DNA of 50,254 bases from Candidatus Magasanikiibacteriota bacterium (GTDB taxonomy: Bacteria; Patescibacteriota; Patescibacteriia; Magasanikbacterales; GWA2-37-8). Positions 1 to 8,933 of the stretch are shown here, one piece after another. How positions within the stretch are numbered: the first letter of the stretch is position 1; every line of letters starts with the position of its first letter. A model generated the notes under the pieces. That model was not told the origin of the DNA. It worked only from the letters and a program-made list of their open reading frames with translations, and ran no database searches. Position numbers and translations under genes: made by a program. The stretch is from the NCBI GenBank assembly GCA_023246715.1, contig JAHFHZ010000005.1, forward strand, positions 1 to 50,254. The letters run 5' to 3'.

Positions 1-37
1 TAGGATAGTGGTTTATTTAGTAAACTCGCCATCCTAC
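1..37. other. imperfect hairpin at window edge
   Basis: TAGGAT at 1-6 pairs with ATCCTA at 32-37, and an inner GTTTA/TAAAC pair closes a short loop. It may be a terminator or repeat remnant of a gene outside the window. Apart from this hairpin and the repeat at 118-192, I see nothing in 1-230. Confidence 0.25.
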
Positions 38-117
38 CAGAAAATTACCAAAAATACGATGTGTTCGGTTTTATCTTTTAAATCTGTAAAAAGTGTTCGC
101 TTTTATCTTTTTGGTAA

Positions 118-192
118 CAGTAGTGGAGAAATCGCTTGACTTAGTTGGTCAAGGGATTCCTCGACTCGGCTAAGGCCTCGCTCGGAATGACA
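118..192. repeat. truncated TGTCATTTCGAG-type palindromic element
   Basis: The segment resembles the full element at 9731-9830: shared GAGAAATC, AAGGGATTCCTC and CTCGGAATGACA blocks in the same order. The left arm (TGTCATTTCGAGCGAA) is missing, so this is a partial copy. It lies between the window edge and the end of the 231-941 gene. Confidence 0.6.
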
Positions 193-230
193 GTAAAGCG
201 AGTTTCGTAATTCAAAGCTATTTAGGCCTA

Positions 231-941
231 CTATTTTCCAAATAAACTCCCCCAAAATGAATTTAAACCGCGGTAAAGTGTGCTGCCAATATTTTGTCCG
301 ACTGCATAGACTACACTGGAAACCGTAGTGCCAACTTTAAAAACTACTGACTTAACGGCGGTGCTTCCTCTGGAAACCCTCGTTTTTACTAGGATACCTG
401 TTTTTTGTAAGCTCCTAATCAAATTTTCTACAGCAGTGCTGGGGGCAACAGGTAACTGTGGTAGATTAACTATATTGGTAACCGCTGCTGCTGGCGGTCT
501 GACTATAACCAACGATGCTGGTGCGGTGGTTCGATCAATTGCTGTTTTTGGTAGAATCTTGGATAAACTAACCGGTGCAGTAATCGGAGCTGGCAGCGCG
601 GACTCAAAGTTAGGTAAATTGACTACCAGTGGCGCCGGGGGAGGCTCTGGTGGTAAAATTACAACGATTGGCACTGGTGTTGAAATCTGGTCGATTGCTG
701 GTAGTGGGGCTGGTACTAAACCGGTGCTAACAGATGGTGTATAATGATTGGTCGTGGGAGCTTTGCAGTCCGTAGGACAAGATGTTCGGTCTTCAAAAGA
801 ATCACAGAAACCATCGTTATTACATTGAATGATAGCCACCGACATTCGAGCGGTATCGGCCAAAACTTGATTGGGGAAATATGTTATGGCTATGGTTATC
901 ACTAGGACCACAGACCACTGTCTTTTATACTCTTTACTCAT
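231..941 (-). CDS. secreted Pro/Ala/Val-rich protein with a Cys motif
   Basis: The product has an N-terminal signal peptide (basic MSKEYKRQ, then a hydrophobic stretch ending near VLADTA). Next comes a short cysteine cluster, NNDGFCDSFEDRTSCPTDC, of the kind that recurs in exported Patescibacteria proteins, then a long Pro/Ala/Val linker and a Val/Ser/Gly-rich C-terminus (TAVKSVVFKVGTTVSSVV) that could be amphipathic. I chose the ATG at 941, four bases after the lepB stop. A longer reading begins at a TTG inside lepB. It follows lepB in the same direction and is probably co-transcribed, so it may be a substrate of that peptidase (inference). No catalytic domain is visible and the function is unknown. 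Confidence 0.7.
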   Translation of the reverse strand: MSKEYKRQWSVVLVITIAITYFPNQVLADTARMSVAIIQCNNDGFCDSFEDRTSCPTDCKAPTTNHYTPSVSTGLVPAPLPAIDQISTPVPIVVILPPEPPPAPLVVNLPNFESALPAPITAPVSLSKILPKTAIDRTTAPASLVIVRPPAAAVTNIVNLPQLPVAPSTAVENLIRSLQKTGILVKTRVSRGSTAVKSVVFKVGTTVSSVVYAVGQNIGSTLYRGLNSFWGSLFGK

Positions 942-945
942 AAAC

Positions 946-1512
946 TTAAAACACTTTACCAACTAGACGCGCCCGGCCAATCGGACCATAGGTCCGCGAA
1001 TCAGTGCTGTGCGGGCGATTATCGCCTAATACGAAATACTGTTCGGCCTCAAGTATAAAAGCCACGCTGGAAGTGGCTCCGAGCACATAGGTACGCACGT
1101 CATCGGCGAGGTAGGCCCGCTCATTAATCCGCCTATCTTGGCCGGTCGCATCACGCTCGTAAACCAATCCGCCTTTAACCACGATAGTTTGACCAGGGAC
1201 GCCCAGCACACGTTTGATAATTAGTTTACCGCGTTCAGGGTCCACTAGTTGTATTTTTTCAAAACGACGCGGTGGACGAAAAAGATAGATAAATTTATTG
1301 ACAAAAAATAGTTGCTCATCTTTGTAGGTTGGCTCCATAGATCGCCCATTGACGCGAGCCGGACTAACTACAAAAAAATTAATCAAAGTAATACCTATAA
1401 AAAATAAGGCCAACGTACCGCCTACTTTGACTATCAGTCGACGTAAAATAATGAGTCGATTAGGTATAGCTCTGGTTAGGATAGACTTCGGATGATGACG
1501 AGTGGGATGCAC
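946..1512 (-). CDS. lepB: signal peptidase I
   Basis: This is a type I signal peptidase (S26 family), which cleaves signal peptides of Sec-exported proteins at the outer face of the membrane. One N-terminal membrane helix (about residues 30-50) precedes the catalytic Ser58 in NGRSMEPT. The general base Lys100 lies in KLIIKRVLG, and the C-terminal GDNRPHSTDSR box is intact. The length of 188 residues is normal for the short bacterial form. The start is GTG at 1512 with no obvious Shine-Dalgarno; transcription from the palindromic promoter at 1525-1548 would leave a leader of only about 10 bases. Confidence 0.93.
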   Translation of the reverse strand: MHPTRHHPKSILTRAIPNRLIILRRLIVKVGGTLALFFIGITLINFFVVSPARVNGRSMEPTYKDEQLFFVNKFIYLFRPPRRFEKIQLVDPERGKLIIKRVLGVPGQTIVVKGGLVYERDATGQDRRINERAYLADDVRTYVLGATSSVAFILEAEQYFVLGDNRPHSTDSRTYGPIGRARLVGKVF

Positions 1513-1524
1513 AAGAAGTTAAAA

Positions 1525-1548
1525 TATAGTATAATTAATTATACTATA
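1525..1548. promoter_or_regulatory. 24-bp perfect palindrome with divergent -10 boxes
   Basis: Positions 1525-1548 read identically on both strands. Each strand carries a TATACT -10-like hexamer (plus 1540-1545, minus 1528-1533), placed to serve lepB leftwards and the 1566 gene rightwards. No good -35 is visible. The symmetry would suit a dimeric repressor, but that is inference. Confidence 0.55.
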
Positions 1549-1565
1549 AATACACGTACTATACT

Positions 1566-1913
1566 ATGGACACTAATAATTTCTTTGGTGGTTTGCGGGC
1601 GTTGGTGTCCACAGCGCGGTTATCACTGGACAGCCTCTTGATTAATCAAGGTATGATCGGTTTTTTTGGTGGAATTGTACTAACGATTTTGGTTACTTTG
1701 TTTGTCATCACCAAAGACCCACAACACATCCCTCTCATTCTGCGTTTATCTACGGCGGAAAGTTTTCAGCGCATCACTACCCAAAATAAAAAAGGAAGCT
1801 ATGAACTGGCTTTTGTGAATTTTATTAAAATATATTCCCGCGTACGCTGGCTGTCTCTGCTGGCTTTTACTGCTTTCTGTGTCATGATTACGGCCATTGC
1901 TCTGAGTAAATAA
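1566..1913 (+). CDS. small membrane protein, two TM helices
   Basis: The protein has 115 residues. A hydrophobic helix (about 28-48, GFFGGIVLTILVTLFVI) is followed by a charged cytosolic-type loop (STAESFQRITTQNKKGSYELAF) and a second helix near the C-terminus (about 92-112). It diverges from lepB across the palindromic promoter. No family is recognised. The hydrophobicity, the ATG start and its position suggest a real gene rather than a chance reading frame. Confidence 0.65.
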   Translation: MDTNNFFGGLRALVSTARLSLDSLLINQGMIGFFGGIVLTILVTLFVITKDPQHIPLILRLSTAESFQRITTQNKKGSYELAFVNFIKIYSRVRWLSLLAFTAFCVMITAIALSK

Positions 1914-1956
1914 TTTAGTTACTATGTACAGACCTCCCTTGAATTGTTAGGCTAAC

Positions 1957-1973
1957 AGGTGGGGCACCCACCT
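1957..1973 (+). terminator. possible terminator hairpin
   Basis: AGGTGGG, loop GCA, CCCACCT forms a 7-bp perfect stem just after the 1566 gene. The following bases (AAGTTTATTTAAT) are T/A-rich but not a clean T-run, so termination is likely rather than certain. Confidence 0.4.
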
Positions 1974-2004
1974 AAGTTTATTTAATAAATTTTATATAGT
2001 TAAT

Positions 2005-2388
2005 ATGATTACAAATAATCCAACTATACTGTATGTTGAAGATGATCCCTTGCTGTCCGAAGCTCTAACTGACAAATTTACGCGGGATGGTTTTACTATC
2101 CTGACTGCTAAAAATGGAGAGGAGGGTCTAGCCACAGCAGTGGCCCAACATCCAGCTTTAATACTGTCCGATATTATCATGCCAAAAATGCATGGCTTGG
2201 AAATGTTAAAACAATTACGTGCCGATCCTTGGGGGGCGAGCGTGCCGGTATTTATACTTTCTAATTTAAGTGCTTCACCAGATATTGCCGAAGCAAAAAA
2301 ATATGGTGTCGTAGAGTTCATTATTAAAGCCGATTTTACGTTAAATGAAATCGTCGCTAAAGTTTCCAGGTTACTTGTTGCCTCCTAG
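2005..2388 (+). CDS. single-domain response regulator (REC)
   Basis: This is a CheY-like receiver with no output domain, 127 residues. The acidic pocket (E12, D13, D14), phospho-acceptor Asp56 in LSDIIMPKMHG, the switch Ser86 and the conserved Lys108 are all present. It sits one base before a histidine kinase on the same strand, so the two form a two-component pair. Lacking a DNA-binding domain, it probably acts through protein contacts or as a phosphorelay intermediate (inference). The start is ATG at 2005. Confidence 0.9.
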   Translation: MITNNPTILYVEDDPLLSEALTDKFTRDGFTILTAKNGEEGLATAVAQHPALILSDIIMPKMHGLEMLKQLRADPWGASVPVFILSNLSASPDIAEAKKYGVVEFIIKADFTLNEIVAKVSRLLVAS

Positions 2389-2389
2389 C

Positions 2390-3514
2390 ATGTCGATTCA
2401 AACTAAAAAAATAAAGTTCAGACCGCCAGAAAAGGCAAATATAGAAGTTAAAATTGAAGATTTGATCCAATGCTTTCCCGAAGGGGTCGTAGTATTTAAC
2501 GCTGCTCGCCAGGTTAGTTTTGTGAATACAACCATTACTGCCATGACCGGACTTTCCAGTGCCGGCTTCGATTTATCCGCATTCCGGCGTTTGTTCCATC
2601 ATGAAAATTTAACTAATCTGGCAATTCGCCAGGTATTTTCTGGTAAAAAGTTTTTGCATATTCTGGAAATAAAATTAACCAGATTCTGGTATGAACTTTT
2701 TTTGCTACCACTACACCACGATACAACTACCAGCGGAGCCATACTCATGCTACGCGATATAACTAGAGAAAAAGAAATTGACAAAACAAAAACAGAATTT
2801 GTCTCGTTGGCTTCGCACCAACTACGCACGCCTCTTTCTATCATGAAGTGGTATGGAGATATGCTGCTCTCCGATGACGTCGGCCGACTGAACGCTAAAC
2901 AACAGCGCTATCTACGCGCCGTATATGAGAGTAATCAGCATATGGTGGATTTAGTCAATGCACTCCTTAATGTTTCACGCATTGAAATGGGGACTTTTAC
3001 GGTAGAAGCAACCATGACAAATGTCCCAGCACTGGCGCGGGACGTCATCAACGGCCTAACGCCACAAATTAGCAGTAAAAAATTAAAAATCAAAACATAC
3101 TTTAATCCGGCCCAGCTTGCGCTGAGTGTCGATCAACAATTACTCAGGATTATTTTTCAAAATATTATTTCTAATAGTATCAAGTATTCCTCTGCCGGAA
3201 CAAGTATCCACATCACACTCCAAAAAAATAGCAGTGATCTGCTTTTTACGGTAACGGATCAGGGTTGCGGTATTCCCCCTGAGCAGCAAGAGAAGGTATT
3301 TACAAAATTGTTTCGTGCTGACAACGCCCCATCGGCCTCTCCTGAAGGCACGGGCCTCGGCCTTTATATTGTTAAATCCATTCTCGATACCGTCGCTGGA
3401 AAGATTCGGTTTGAATCAAAATTCAATTCTGGTACAACTTTTTTTGTGACGTTGCCCCTCACCGGAATGAAAAGTAGTCCTGGACTACAGACTTTGATTC
3501 CGACTAAAATTTAA
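2390..3514 (+). CDS. PAS-containing sensor histidine kinase
   Basis: An N-terminal PAS-like domain (about residues 20-125) precedes the HisKA dimerisation helices with the phospho-accepting His143 in SHQLRTPLS. A HATPase domain follows, with the N box (IISNSIKYSS, Asn262), G1 box (DQGCGIPPE), F box (KLFRADN) and G2 box (GTGLGLYI). There is no membrane segment, so the kinase is probably cytosolic. I chose the ATG at 2390, one base after the response-regulator stop; an in-frame ATG at 2345 lies inside that gene. Its last 30 bases overlap the converging gene ending at 3485. The two-component assignment is firm; the signal is unknown. Confidence 0.9.
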   Translation: MSIQTKKIKFRPPEKANIEVKIEDLIQCFPEGVVVFNAARQVSFVNTTITAMTGLSSAGFDLSAFRRLFHHENLTNLAIRQVFSGKKFLHILEIKLTRFWYELFLLPLHHDTTTSGAILMLRDITREKEIDKTKTEFVSLASHQLRTPLSIMKWYGDMLLSDDVGRLNAKQQRYLRAVYESNQHMVDLVNALLNVSRIEMGTFTVEATMTNVPALARDVINGLTPQISSKKLKIKTYFNPAQLALSVDQQLLRIIFQNIISNSIKYSSAGTSIHITLQKNSSDLLFTVTDQGCGIPPEQQEKVFTKLFRADNAPSASPEGTGLGLYIVKSILDTVAGKIRFESKFNSGTTFFVTLPLTGMKSSPGLQTLIPTKI

Positions 3515-4282
3515 TTGTCGACCAGTTAATTTTTCATAACGCGCCACCAGTAGAGCCATAATTTTCGCCGGATCTTGTTTGATATTGATAATCCGACCGG
3601 TTTTGGCATCTATATCTAAATCAGGAATATTGAGCGCTAGCGCTAGTGCTTCATCCCCGCTATGCAAGCGCATCTGCGCAATAATATTGCTTAACATTTC
3701 ATAATAAATTGTCTCCGGCTGTGGCTTGTCGCTATAGTCAAATACCGCTTGGTGGCGTGAATTCCTTCGCATCAACAGATACAACAGGCTCCAGATCACG
3801 ACCAGAGTCAGGACAAAAATCAGGGCATAAAAAAGTAAGTCGCTCCTAAAAACCCCCCCAATTTTTGGTTCCACTTGAAAGGGAAATTTTGAGACGGCCG
3901 GCTGTTTTTGATCAGGATAGCGCAGACTGGTTACAGCTGTATATACTCCGGGTTTGAGAACAAAAGGCAGTTGAATTCTTTTTACAAAGCTAGCGGTCGT
4001 ATCGACGGCAAGCGTCTCTCTTTCTGAATGAACTCTGGTATTGGTGTTATCGAAAATACTATAGTCCATAGCTACATCTACCCGCTGGAGTGAGCCAAAA
4101 TTAACTAATTTTATCGACAACGGCAAAAATTCTCCCGGGGCGAATTTACTGCCACTGCTTTCGGAGGCACTACTAAACTCAGTCGCAATATCGGTTTGGG
4201 CAAATACTACTGACACCGCGCCGACGGTGAGGAGTAGCAGCAGACAGCCAAATATTATAATTTGGTGAGCAACGTACTTCAT
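3485..4282 (-). CDS. membrane-anchored protein with an exported Ig-like domain
   Basis: A signal peptide (MKYVAHQIIIFGCLLLLLT..) leads to an extracytoplasmic beta-rich domain (about 40-140, with PLSIKLVNFGSL and VLKPGVYTAVTSLRYP, resembling a bacterial Ig-like or alpha-2-macroglobulin-type fold). One strong membrane helix follows (about 152-172) and then a cytosolic tail of about 90 residues rich in charged helices. It is the last gene of a four-gene surface operon, and its ATG overlaps the stop of the previous gene (ATGA). Its 3' end overlaps the converging kinase by 30 bases. No enzyme motif is present; a structural or scaffolding role in the envelope is inferred. Confidence 0.75.
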   Translation of the reverse strand: MKYVAHQIIIFGCLLLLLTVGAVSVVFAQTDIATEFSSASESSGSKFAPGEFLPLSIKLVNFGSLQRVDVAMDYSIFDNTNTRVHSERETLAVDTTASFVKRIQLPFVLKPGVYTAVTSLRYPDQKQPAVSKFPFQVEPKIGGVFRSDLLFYALIFVLTLVVIWSLLYLLMRRNSRHQAVFDYSDKPQPETIYYEMLSNIIAQMRLHSGDEALALALNIPDLDIDAKTGRIINIKQDPAKIMALLVARYEKLTGRQLNFSRNQSL

Positions 4283-5604
4283 AGTAATTTTTTAGGCTCC
4301 CCTTCTGGCGACTTCTTAGCTGATGGTATGTTTTGTGGTTCCGAGCTTATATTTTCAAACTGATTAATTTTGGCGATCTTGACTCGTCGTCGGTAACGAT
4401 ACAACTTATAAAATAACCCGGCCAGCAACCCCGCTATAAATACTAACAATAACAGTAGTCGTATATTTTTTGACTGGGCCTGGGCACCAAAAATTTGACT
4501 GGAGACATCAAAGAGTGCTAACGCACGAGTAGGTGTGTCTGGCTCGGTCGTCGTTATCGAACTAAGGGTAGGGTTGCTATTGCGGGCAGACACCGTGGTG
4601 TTTGATCCGGTAGGTGTGATTAAAGCTGCCGGTGGTACGGGCACGCTAAAAATAGCGAATTTAGTCAGGTGATTCACCGTAAAAATAACTTTGTTACTGG
4701 CAAATGTCGCTCCTGGTATTGGTATCCACTGTTGGGTAGTTTCGTCCAGCCAATAGACTCCCAAATTAGTCAGACCAGCGAGATTGGCGGGCAAGGGCAA
4801 GGTGATCGTTAGTGGAAAATTAAACGAATGTACAGTCTGACCATTACTGTCGACAGCAGTGATATTAAAAAATGCGCCATTAATCAAGGTGCTTCCGAAC
4901 AAAATAGCTGGGGAGTCGACACTCGTTACTGGTTGTTCATCAATATTAAAAGTAGTCTGACTCACTAGTGTGTTTGGTGGTATTTCCAAGACAATCGTAC
5001 CTACAGTCGTCTGCTCAGATAAAATACCCGGTTCGTTGGGCGCGATGGTGAACGGTACCTTGAAACTATCGACATGTTGTCCTGCCGGAGCAGTCGGAAG
5101 GGATATGCTACCGCCGCTGCCCACCGTAGCACCAGTATTTGCCGCAGGCGTCGTTACCACCGTGCGCGCCGCTACCGGACGCCAATCTGTATGAACAGCG
5201 CAGTTAGCGCAATCAAATTTTATCCGTCCGGCCGTGCTACTGGTGATTCCAGTCGTGCCGACAAATCTACCCGAAGCATCAATCGTTACACCCGCCAGCG
5301 GTAGCCATCCTTTGTGGCTTGACCAGGCATAGCCGCCCAGTTGCCCCGAACTATTATTCGTCACACCGCCCCCGGCAGGCGAAAAATTAATCCATCCCCA
5401 ACCTTGACTCCAGACATAACCAGTGACCACCGTGTCCGTGATAGTTAATCCGCCAGTATCGGGTTTAAAATTTATCCAACCAAGATTTTCACCCCAAGCA
5501 TATCTGAAGGGTGCCTTAATAGTGCCATTGGTTTCAGAAGCAAAAACGGGGCGAACAAAGCAGGCGAGCGCGGAAAAAAATAAAATTGTTGCCAGCTTTT
5601 TCAT
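4279..5604 (-). CDS. surface protein with AWGENLGWINF repeats, C-terminal anchor
   Basis: After a signal peptide (MKKLATILFFSALACFVRPVFA) come three tandem aromatic units: AWGENLGWINFKP, VWSQGWGWINFSP and AWSSHKGWLPLAG. Copies of this motif are common in secreted proteins of Patescibacteria. A CANCAVH cysteine pair follows, then a beta-rich region resembling ZU5/Ig-type domains (about 195-320), a Thr/Ser linker, and a single C-terminal helix (about 378-398) with a basic tail (KLYRYRRRVK). The layout is that of a C-terminally anchored surface protein. It overlaps the downstream gene by 4 bases and begins 6 bases after the upstream one. The exact function is unknown. Confidence 0.8.
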   Translation of the reverse strand: MKKLATILFFSALACFVRPVFASETNGTIKAPFRYAWGENLGWINFKPDTGGLTITDTVVTGYVWSQGWGWINFSPAGGGVTNNSSGQLGGYAWSSHKGWLPLAGVTIDASGRFVGTTGITSSTAGRIKFDCANCAVHTDWRPVAARTVVTTPAANTGATVGSGGSISLPTAPAGQHVDSFKVPFTIAPNEPGILSEQTTVGTIVLEIPPNTLVSQTTFNIDEQPVTSVDSPAILFGSTLINGAFFNITAVDSNGQTVHSFNFPLTITLPLPANLAGLTNLGVYWLDETTQQWIPIPGATFASNKVIFTVNHLTKFAIFSVPVPPAALITPTGSNTTVSARNSNPTLSSITTTEPDTPTRALALFDVSSQIFGAQAQSKNIRLLLLLVFIAGLLAGLFYKLYRYRRRVKIAKINQFENISSEPQNIPSAKKSPEGEPKKLL

Positions 5605-5610
5605 ACAAAC

Positions 5611-6099
5611 CTATGGTTGAGGGGTGAGCGCGCTGGGGGATTGGGGTTGTTCCACGGGGCCGACATTAACGATGATATCGCGTGACGGGCTGTAGAGTAC
5701 CGCTTGGACACTGCCGCGAAAAATTAATAACTTATCGCCATTGACAGCATGTTGAAAAAATAACTGCTCTTTGGCCAACGCTGGCGCATCGAGCACCGTG
5801 GCGACCACGGGAGCGGCGCCCTCCGGAATCAGGAAATGCCGACCAACGCGCTTAAGCAGCGTGGTCATTTCGTCATTCTTCACTTGGTTTGCGACCGATT
5901 CAGGCGCAGGTTTTTGTGGTTGGGGAGAGTCAAGCTTCCAGCCTATGAATAGCAAGATCACGATACTCAGCGTGGCAATGGCACTGATCGGAAGCCAGCG
6001 TCGGCGCAGGTATAAAAATGCCGACATATGGGGCAAAGCAGGTGGCTGAGTAGGAGTCGGGGTCTTTTCGGTGGCCCCTAATCTTTTTTGAATCGGCAT
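5611..6099 (-). CDS. single-pass membrane protein of the surface operon
   Basis: A short Pro/Thr-rich cytosolic N-terminus and basic residues (YLRRRW) precede one membrane helix (about 35-53). An outside domain of about 105 residues follows, with a compact core (FLIPEGAAPVVATVLDAP, then FFQHAVNGDKLLIFRGSV and RDIIVNVGPV). The core is well formed and not low-complexity, so it is a genuine gene, but I do not recognise a named family. Position between two surface proteins suggests a role in displaying or processing them (inference). Confidence 0.7.
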   Translation of the reverse strand: MPIQKRLGATEKTPTPTQPPALPHMSAFLYLRRRWLPISAIATLSIVILLFIGWKLDSPQPQKPAPESVANQVKNDEMTTLLKRVGRHFLIPEGAAPVVATVLDAPALAKEQLFFQHAVNGDKLLIFRGSVQAVLYSPSRDIIVNVGPVEQPQSPSALTPQP

Positions 6100-6117
6100 A
6101 GATGCTACAAATCAAAA

Positions 6118-8877
6118 TTAACTCTCCGGTTCAGCAACGGTGCTGCTGGGGGCGATGACTGTTGACTCCCCATCAGCGCTCGCGCTACTAACCGGCTCGG
6201 TGGCTTCGGCGGCCACGGCAGGCTCAGCAGAAATAACCGGTGGAGGCGCGCTAGCAGTTGTTCCGCACTGGCCTTTGGTTTTCTGCCAGTCGCCGTTGAC
6301 TATTTGTAAGCAATAGATTTCTCCGGTCGCCGCATCTTTCATCTCGAGATTATTGGTTTGTACTCGTTCAAATACTCCCAAAACGGCAGTAATTTTTTGG
6401 GCAAAAAATTCTTTAACTACGTTCAGACCCTGGTTGATTTTAGTGGTGAGATAGTCGATAGCGCTGCTTGAGGGTTCGGCGAAAACGTCAGTAAGCGCCT
6501 GAGCCGTTTCCGAAACAGGTGGTTGGTCGGACGGTGAATAATAATTATTTTTTACAAATACCAGTACTGTTCCCACTTCAGACCCGCTATAACCAGCCAA
6601 TGCCTGGCCGATCACTGGCCCGGGGGCAGTGGCTTTCATGGCCACGCCCGGGATAGCCGAACTGGTGAGAAAATCCCCGGCCGTAATCGAGCCATTGCTA
6701 GTAGAAACATTAACCGGCACGCGGCCAGCCAAAGCGACTGGTACCGCTCCGACGCCCTCCTTGGGAACGTTGCCCACTAACAAGGCAGGTTTGGTGGAAA
6801 TGATTCCCAAGACTTTGGGGTCATAGGCTTGGTCAGATTTTTTAACGCCAGCCGTGAGCGCGGGGTCGAAAGTTACCACATCGCCCACGGTGAGCGTGGT
6901 GTCGTTGGTCGTGTATAGCTCAGCCACGTCCGCGCCAGTATCAATAACGAGCAGATCGAGTGACGAAACGCGGATATCATGACTCTGGGTAACGGCGCTG
7001 CCGCACAGGGCATAGGTTTGTGCCGATGTTCCCGGGTCAATATCTGTTCCGTTAAATTGCAACGACCCAACCAACGTGTTGTTACTAACAGTCACTTGTA
7101 CTTTGCTTTGCGCAATAACAGTTCCGGTGCAGTTTGTTTTCCGGATAGCAAAAATAAGTGTGCCGTCGGTATTGCTACCACTGACAATGAAGGTCTGGGC
7201 AGAAATATAGACATCTCCTTGCGCTGTGGTGGGGGTGATAGCCAGCGAAAGGATAGTGGTAGTGGCGGCCGTGCTAAGCGAGGTGTTTGAATCATTACCG
7301 GAATCAGTGTGCGCTCTGTCAATATCAGAGCCACGAATGCAGGTACCGTTCATGGCAATACAGCCGCCCGTGACATTAATGCCGCCGGCAAATGTTGACG
7401 TGGCCGTGGTGGAGGTGGCGGTAATATAGTTGACCGTGGGGGAAGTGGAGGCAGTGATCGCGGCGCCGTCGCCAGGCGACGACAACCAGCCTTGGTTAAA
7501 GCTAGTGACACCCGTCCCACCATTGCCCACCGTGAGCGCTGAAGCCAAAGTCAGTACCCCAGCGCTGGAAAACGACGACGTGGCCGTTGCTCCAAAGTAG
7601 GCCTTGTTAAAAACAGACAATTGGGTTGACGAAGCATTGGTAAAGGCCAAGAGCGACGGTAACGACAACGTAAGCGCCCCAGTTGAACCCGAAGCAGTAA
7701 TTTGATTGGCAGTACCAGACAGCGAGGTAACCCCAGTATTGGTGATGACTCCAGTGGCCGAATTGTAGGAAATACCGGTGCCTGCCGATAGGGACGATGA
7801 TGAAATTTTATTGTTAAACACCCCCCAGTTCGCCGCGGAAAGAAATCCGCTCAAACTGGCACTGGCCTGCGCCACTTGGATCGTCGTGCCACTACCCAGT
7901 ACCGCGTTACTTCCGCCAGTAATGGTAAGCACCGTAGAACCAGTTTCAGTCAGGTTAGAACGTGTCGTGGTAGCGAGCGAACTGCCGCCGTTGCCGAGGA
8001 GTACACTGCCTGCCGCCAGGTTTGACCAGCCGGTGCCGCCGCGCGCTATGGATAATTGACCCGAGGTTATCTGCCCGGCATCAATCGACAGACTGCTGGT
8101 AGAAATATTGGTGAGCCGGCCATCAGCGTCAACGGTGAGAGTCACTGCCTGGGCAGCACTCCCATATGAACCGGCGCTGACGGCAGTAGCAGCCAACTCA
8201 CTTGATCCAACTGAATCTACTGGCAAAGAAATAGCGCCATTCACTGTCAGGTTAGTGGCGGTGGCATTCGTAGTAATTAAATTAGTCGTAGTAGCCGTCG
8301 TAAATACCGCGGTGCTGGGAGTAGTTGCCCCGATAGGCGTGTTATTAATAGTGCCTCCGTCAATTGCCAGCGCGTCGCTGACAAAAGGATTAGTCAGTGC
8401 CGTGCCATTCCATACCCCGGTAGTAATGGTACCAACGCTCGCGAGCGCCGGAGCAGCCAAGAGCGTGCTGAGGCTAGAGGTGGCATTCAGGCGGGCGTCG
8501 GCACGAGCATTGGTGAAATACAAGTTTCCGTATTCACCGACGGCGCTCGTGAGCAGAGCTAAGCTAGAAGTAGTAAAAAAATAATAATTTCCCGCCCCAT
8601 CGCCGCCGAGCAACTGGCCAAAGGCCGGAATGGTTGAGTTTCCCGTACCGCCTCGGCTGATGCCAAGTACACCAGTAATACCGGTGCTTGGGGTGGTGGT
8701 AGCCACGGCACAAGTTGGATCGGTGGGCAGACAATCGGGATCAAGCGTTTCGCCTGGGCTGAATATTTTTGCGTCCACTATTCTTGGGAAAAACAAAAGA
8801 ACTGCTACTATAATAAGGCAGTATCTAACGTGAGGTGGCCTAATACGTGCAATACATTTTTTCATCGTACGCTCCAT
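6118..8877 (-). CDS. large tail-fibre-like repeat surface protein
   Basis: The product has 919 residues: a signal peptide (hydrophobic CLIIVAVLLFFPRIVDA), a short DPDCLPTDPTC segment, and about 480 residues of Ser/Thr/Gly-rich repeats such as LGISRGGTGNST, ARGGTGWSNL and GNGGTGVTSF. GGTG-type repeats are typical of phage tail fibres and trimeric adhesins. A globular C-terminal part follows (about 655-780, DVAELYTTNDTTLTVGDVV, VLGIISTKP, VALAGRVPVNV), then a short helical segment and a Pro/Ala tail. It leads the surface operon. Two starts are possible: ATG 8877 (AAGGA five bases upstream) and ATG 8865 (GGAG six bases upstream). An adhesive, fibre-like role in contact with host cells is inferred. 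Confidence 0.85.
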   Translation of the reverse strand: MERTMKKCIARIRPPHVRYCLIIVAVLLFFPRIVDAKIFSPGETLDPDCLPTDPTCAVATTTPSTGITGVLGISRGGTGNSTIPAFGQLLGGDGAGNYYFFTTSSLALLTSAVGEYGNLYFTNARADARLNATSSLSTLLAAPALASVGTITTGVWNGTALTNPFVSDALAIDGGTINNTPIGATTPSTAVFTTATTTNLITTNATATNLTVNGAISLPVDSVGSSELAATAVSAGSYGSAAQAVTLTVDADGRLTNISTSSLSIDAGQITSGQLSIARGGTGWSNLAAGSVLLGNGGSSLATTTRSNLTETGSTVLTITGGSNAVLGSGTTIQVAQASASLSGFLSAANWGVFNNKISSSSLSAGTGISYNSATGVITNTGVTSLSGTANQITASGSTGALTLSLPSLLAFTNASSTQLSVFNKAYFGATATSSFSSAGVLTLASALTVGNGGTGVTSFNQGWLSSPGDGAAITASTSPTVNYITATSTTATSTFAGGINVTGGCIAMNGTCIRGSDIDRAHTDSGNDSNTSLSTAATTTILSLAITPTTAQGDVYISAQTFIVSGSNTDGTLIFAIRKTNCTGTVIAQSKVQVTVSNNTLVGSLQFNGTDIDPGTSAQTYALCGSAVTQSHDIRVSSLDLLVIDTGADVAELYTTNDTTLTVGDVVTFDPALTAGVKKSDQAYDPKVLGIISTKPALLVGNVPKEGVGAVPVALAGRVPVNVSTSNGSITAGDFLTSSAIPGVAMKATAPGPVIGQALAGYSGSEVGTVLVFVKNNYYSPSDQPPVSETAQALTDVFAEPSSSAIDYLTTKINQGLNVVKEFFAQKITAVLGVFERVQTNNLEMKDAATGEIYCLQIVNGDWQKTKGQCGTTASAPPPVISAEPAVAAEATEPVSSASADGESTVIAPSSTVAEPES

Positions 8878-8924
8878 TTCCTTCCTTTTTCAACAAACCT
8901 GTCTACCAGAGGTAGCTTCAAAAT

Positions 8925-8933
8925 AGTATATCA
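8925..8933 (-). promoter_or_regulatory. extended -10 promoter of the surface operon
   Basis: On the minus strand TGA-TATACT forms an extended -10 about 50 bases before the large surface-protein start. No -35 is recognisable. The leader holds a small CTACC/GGTAG hairpin. Confidence 0.45.
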
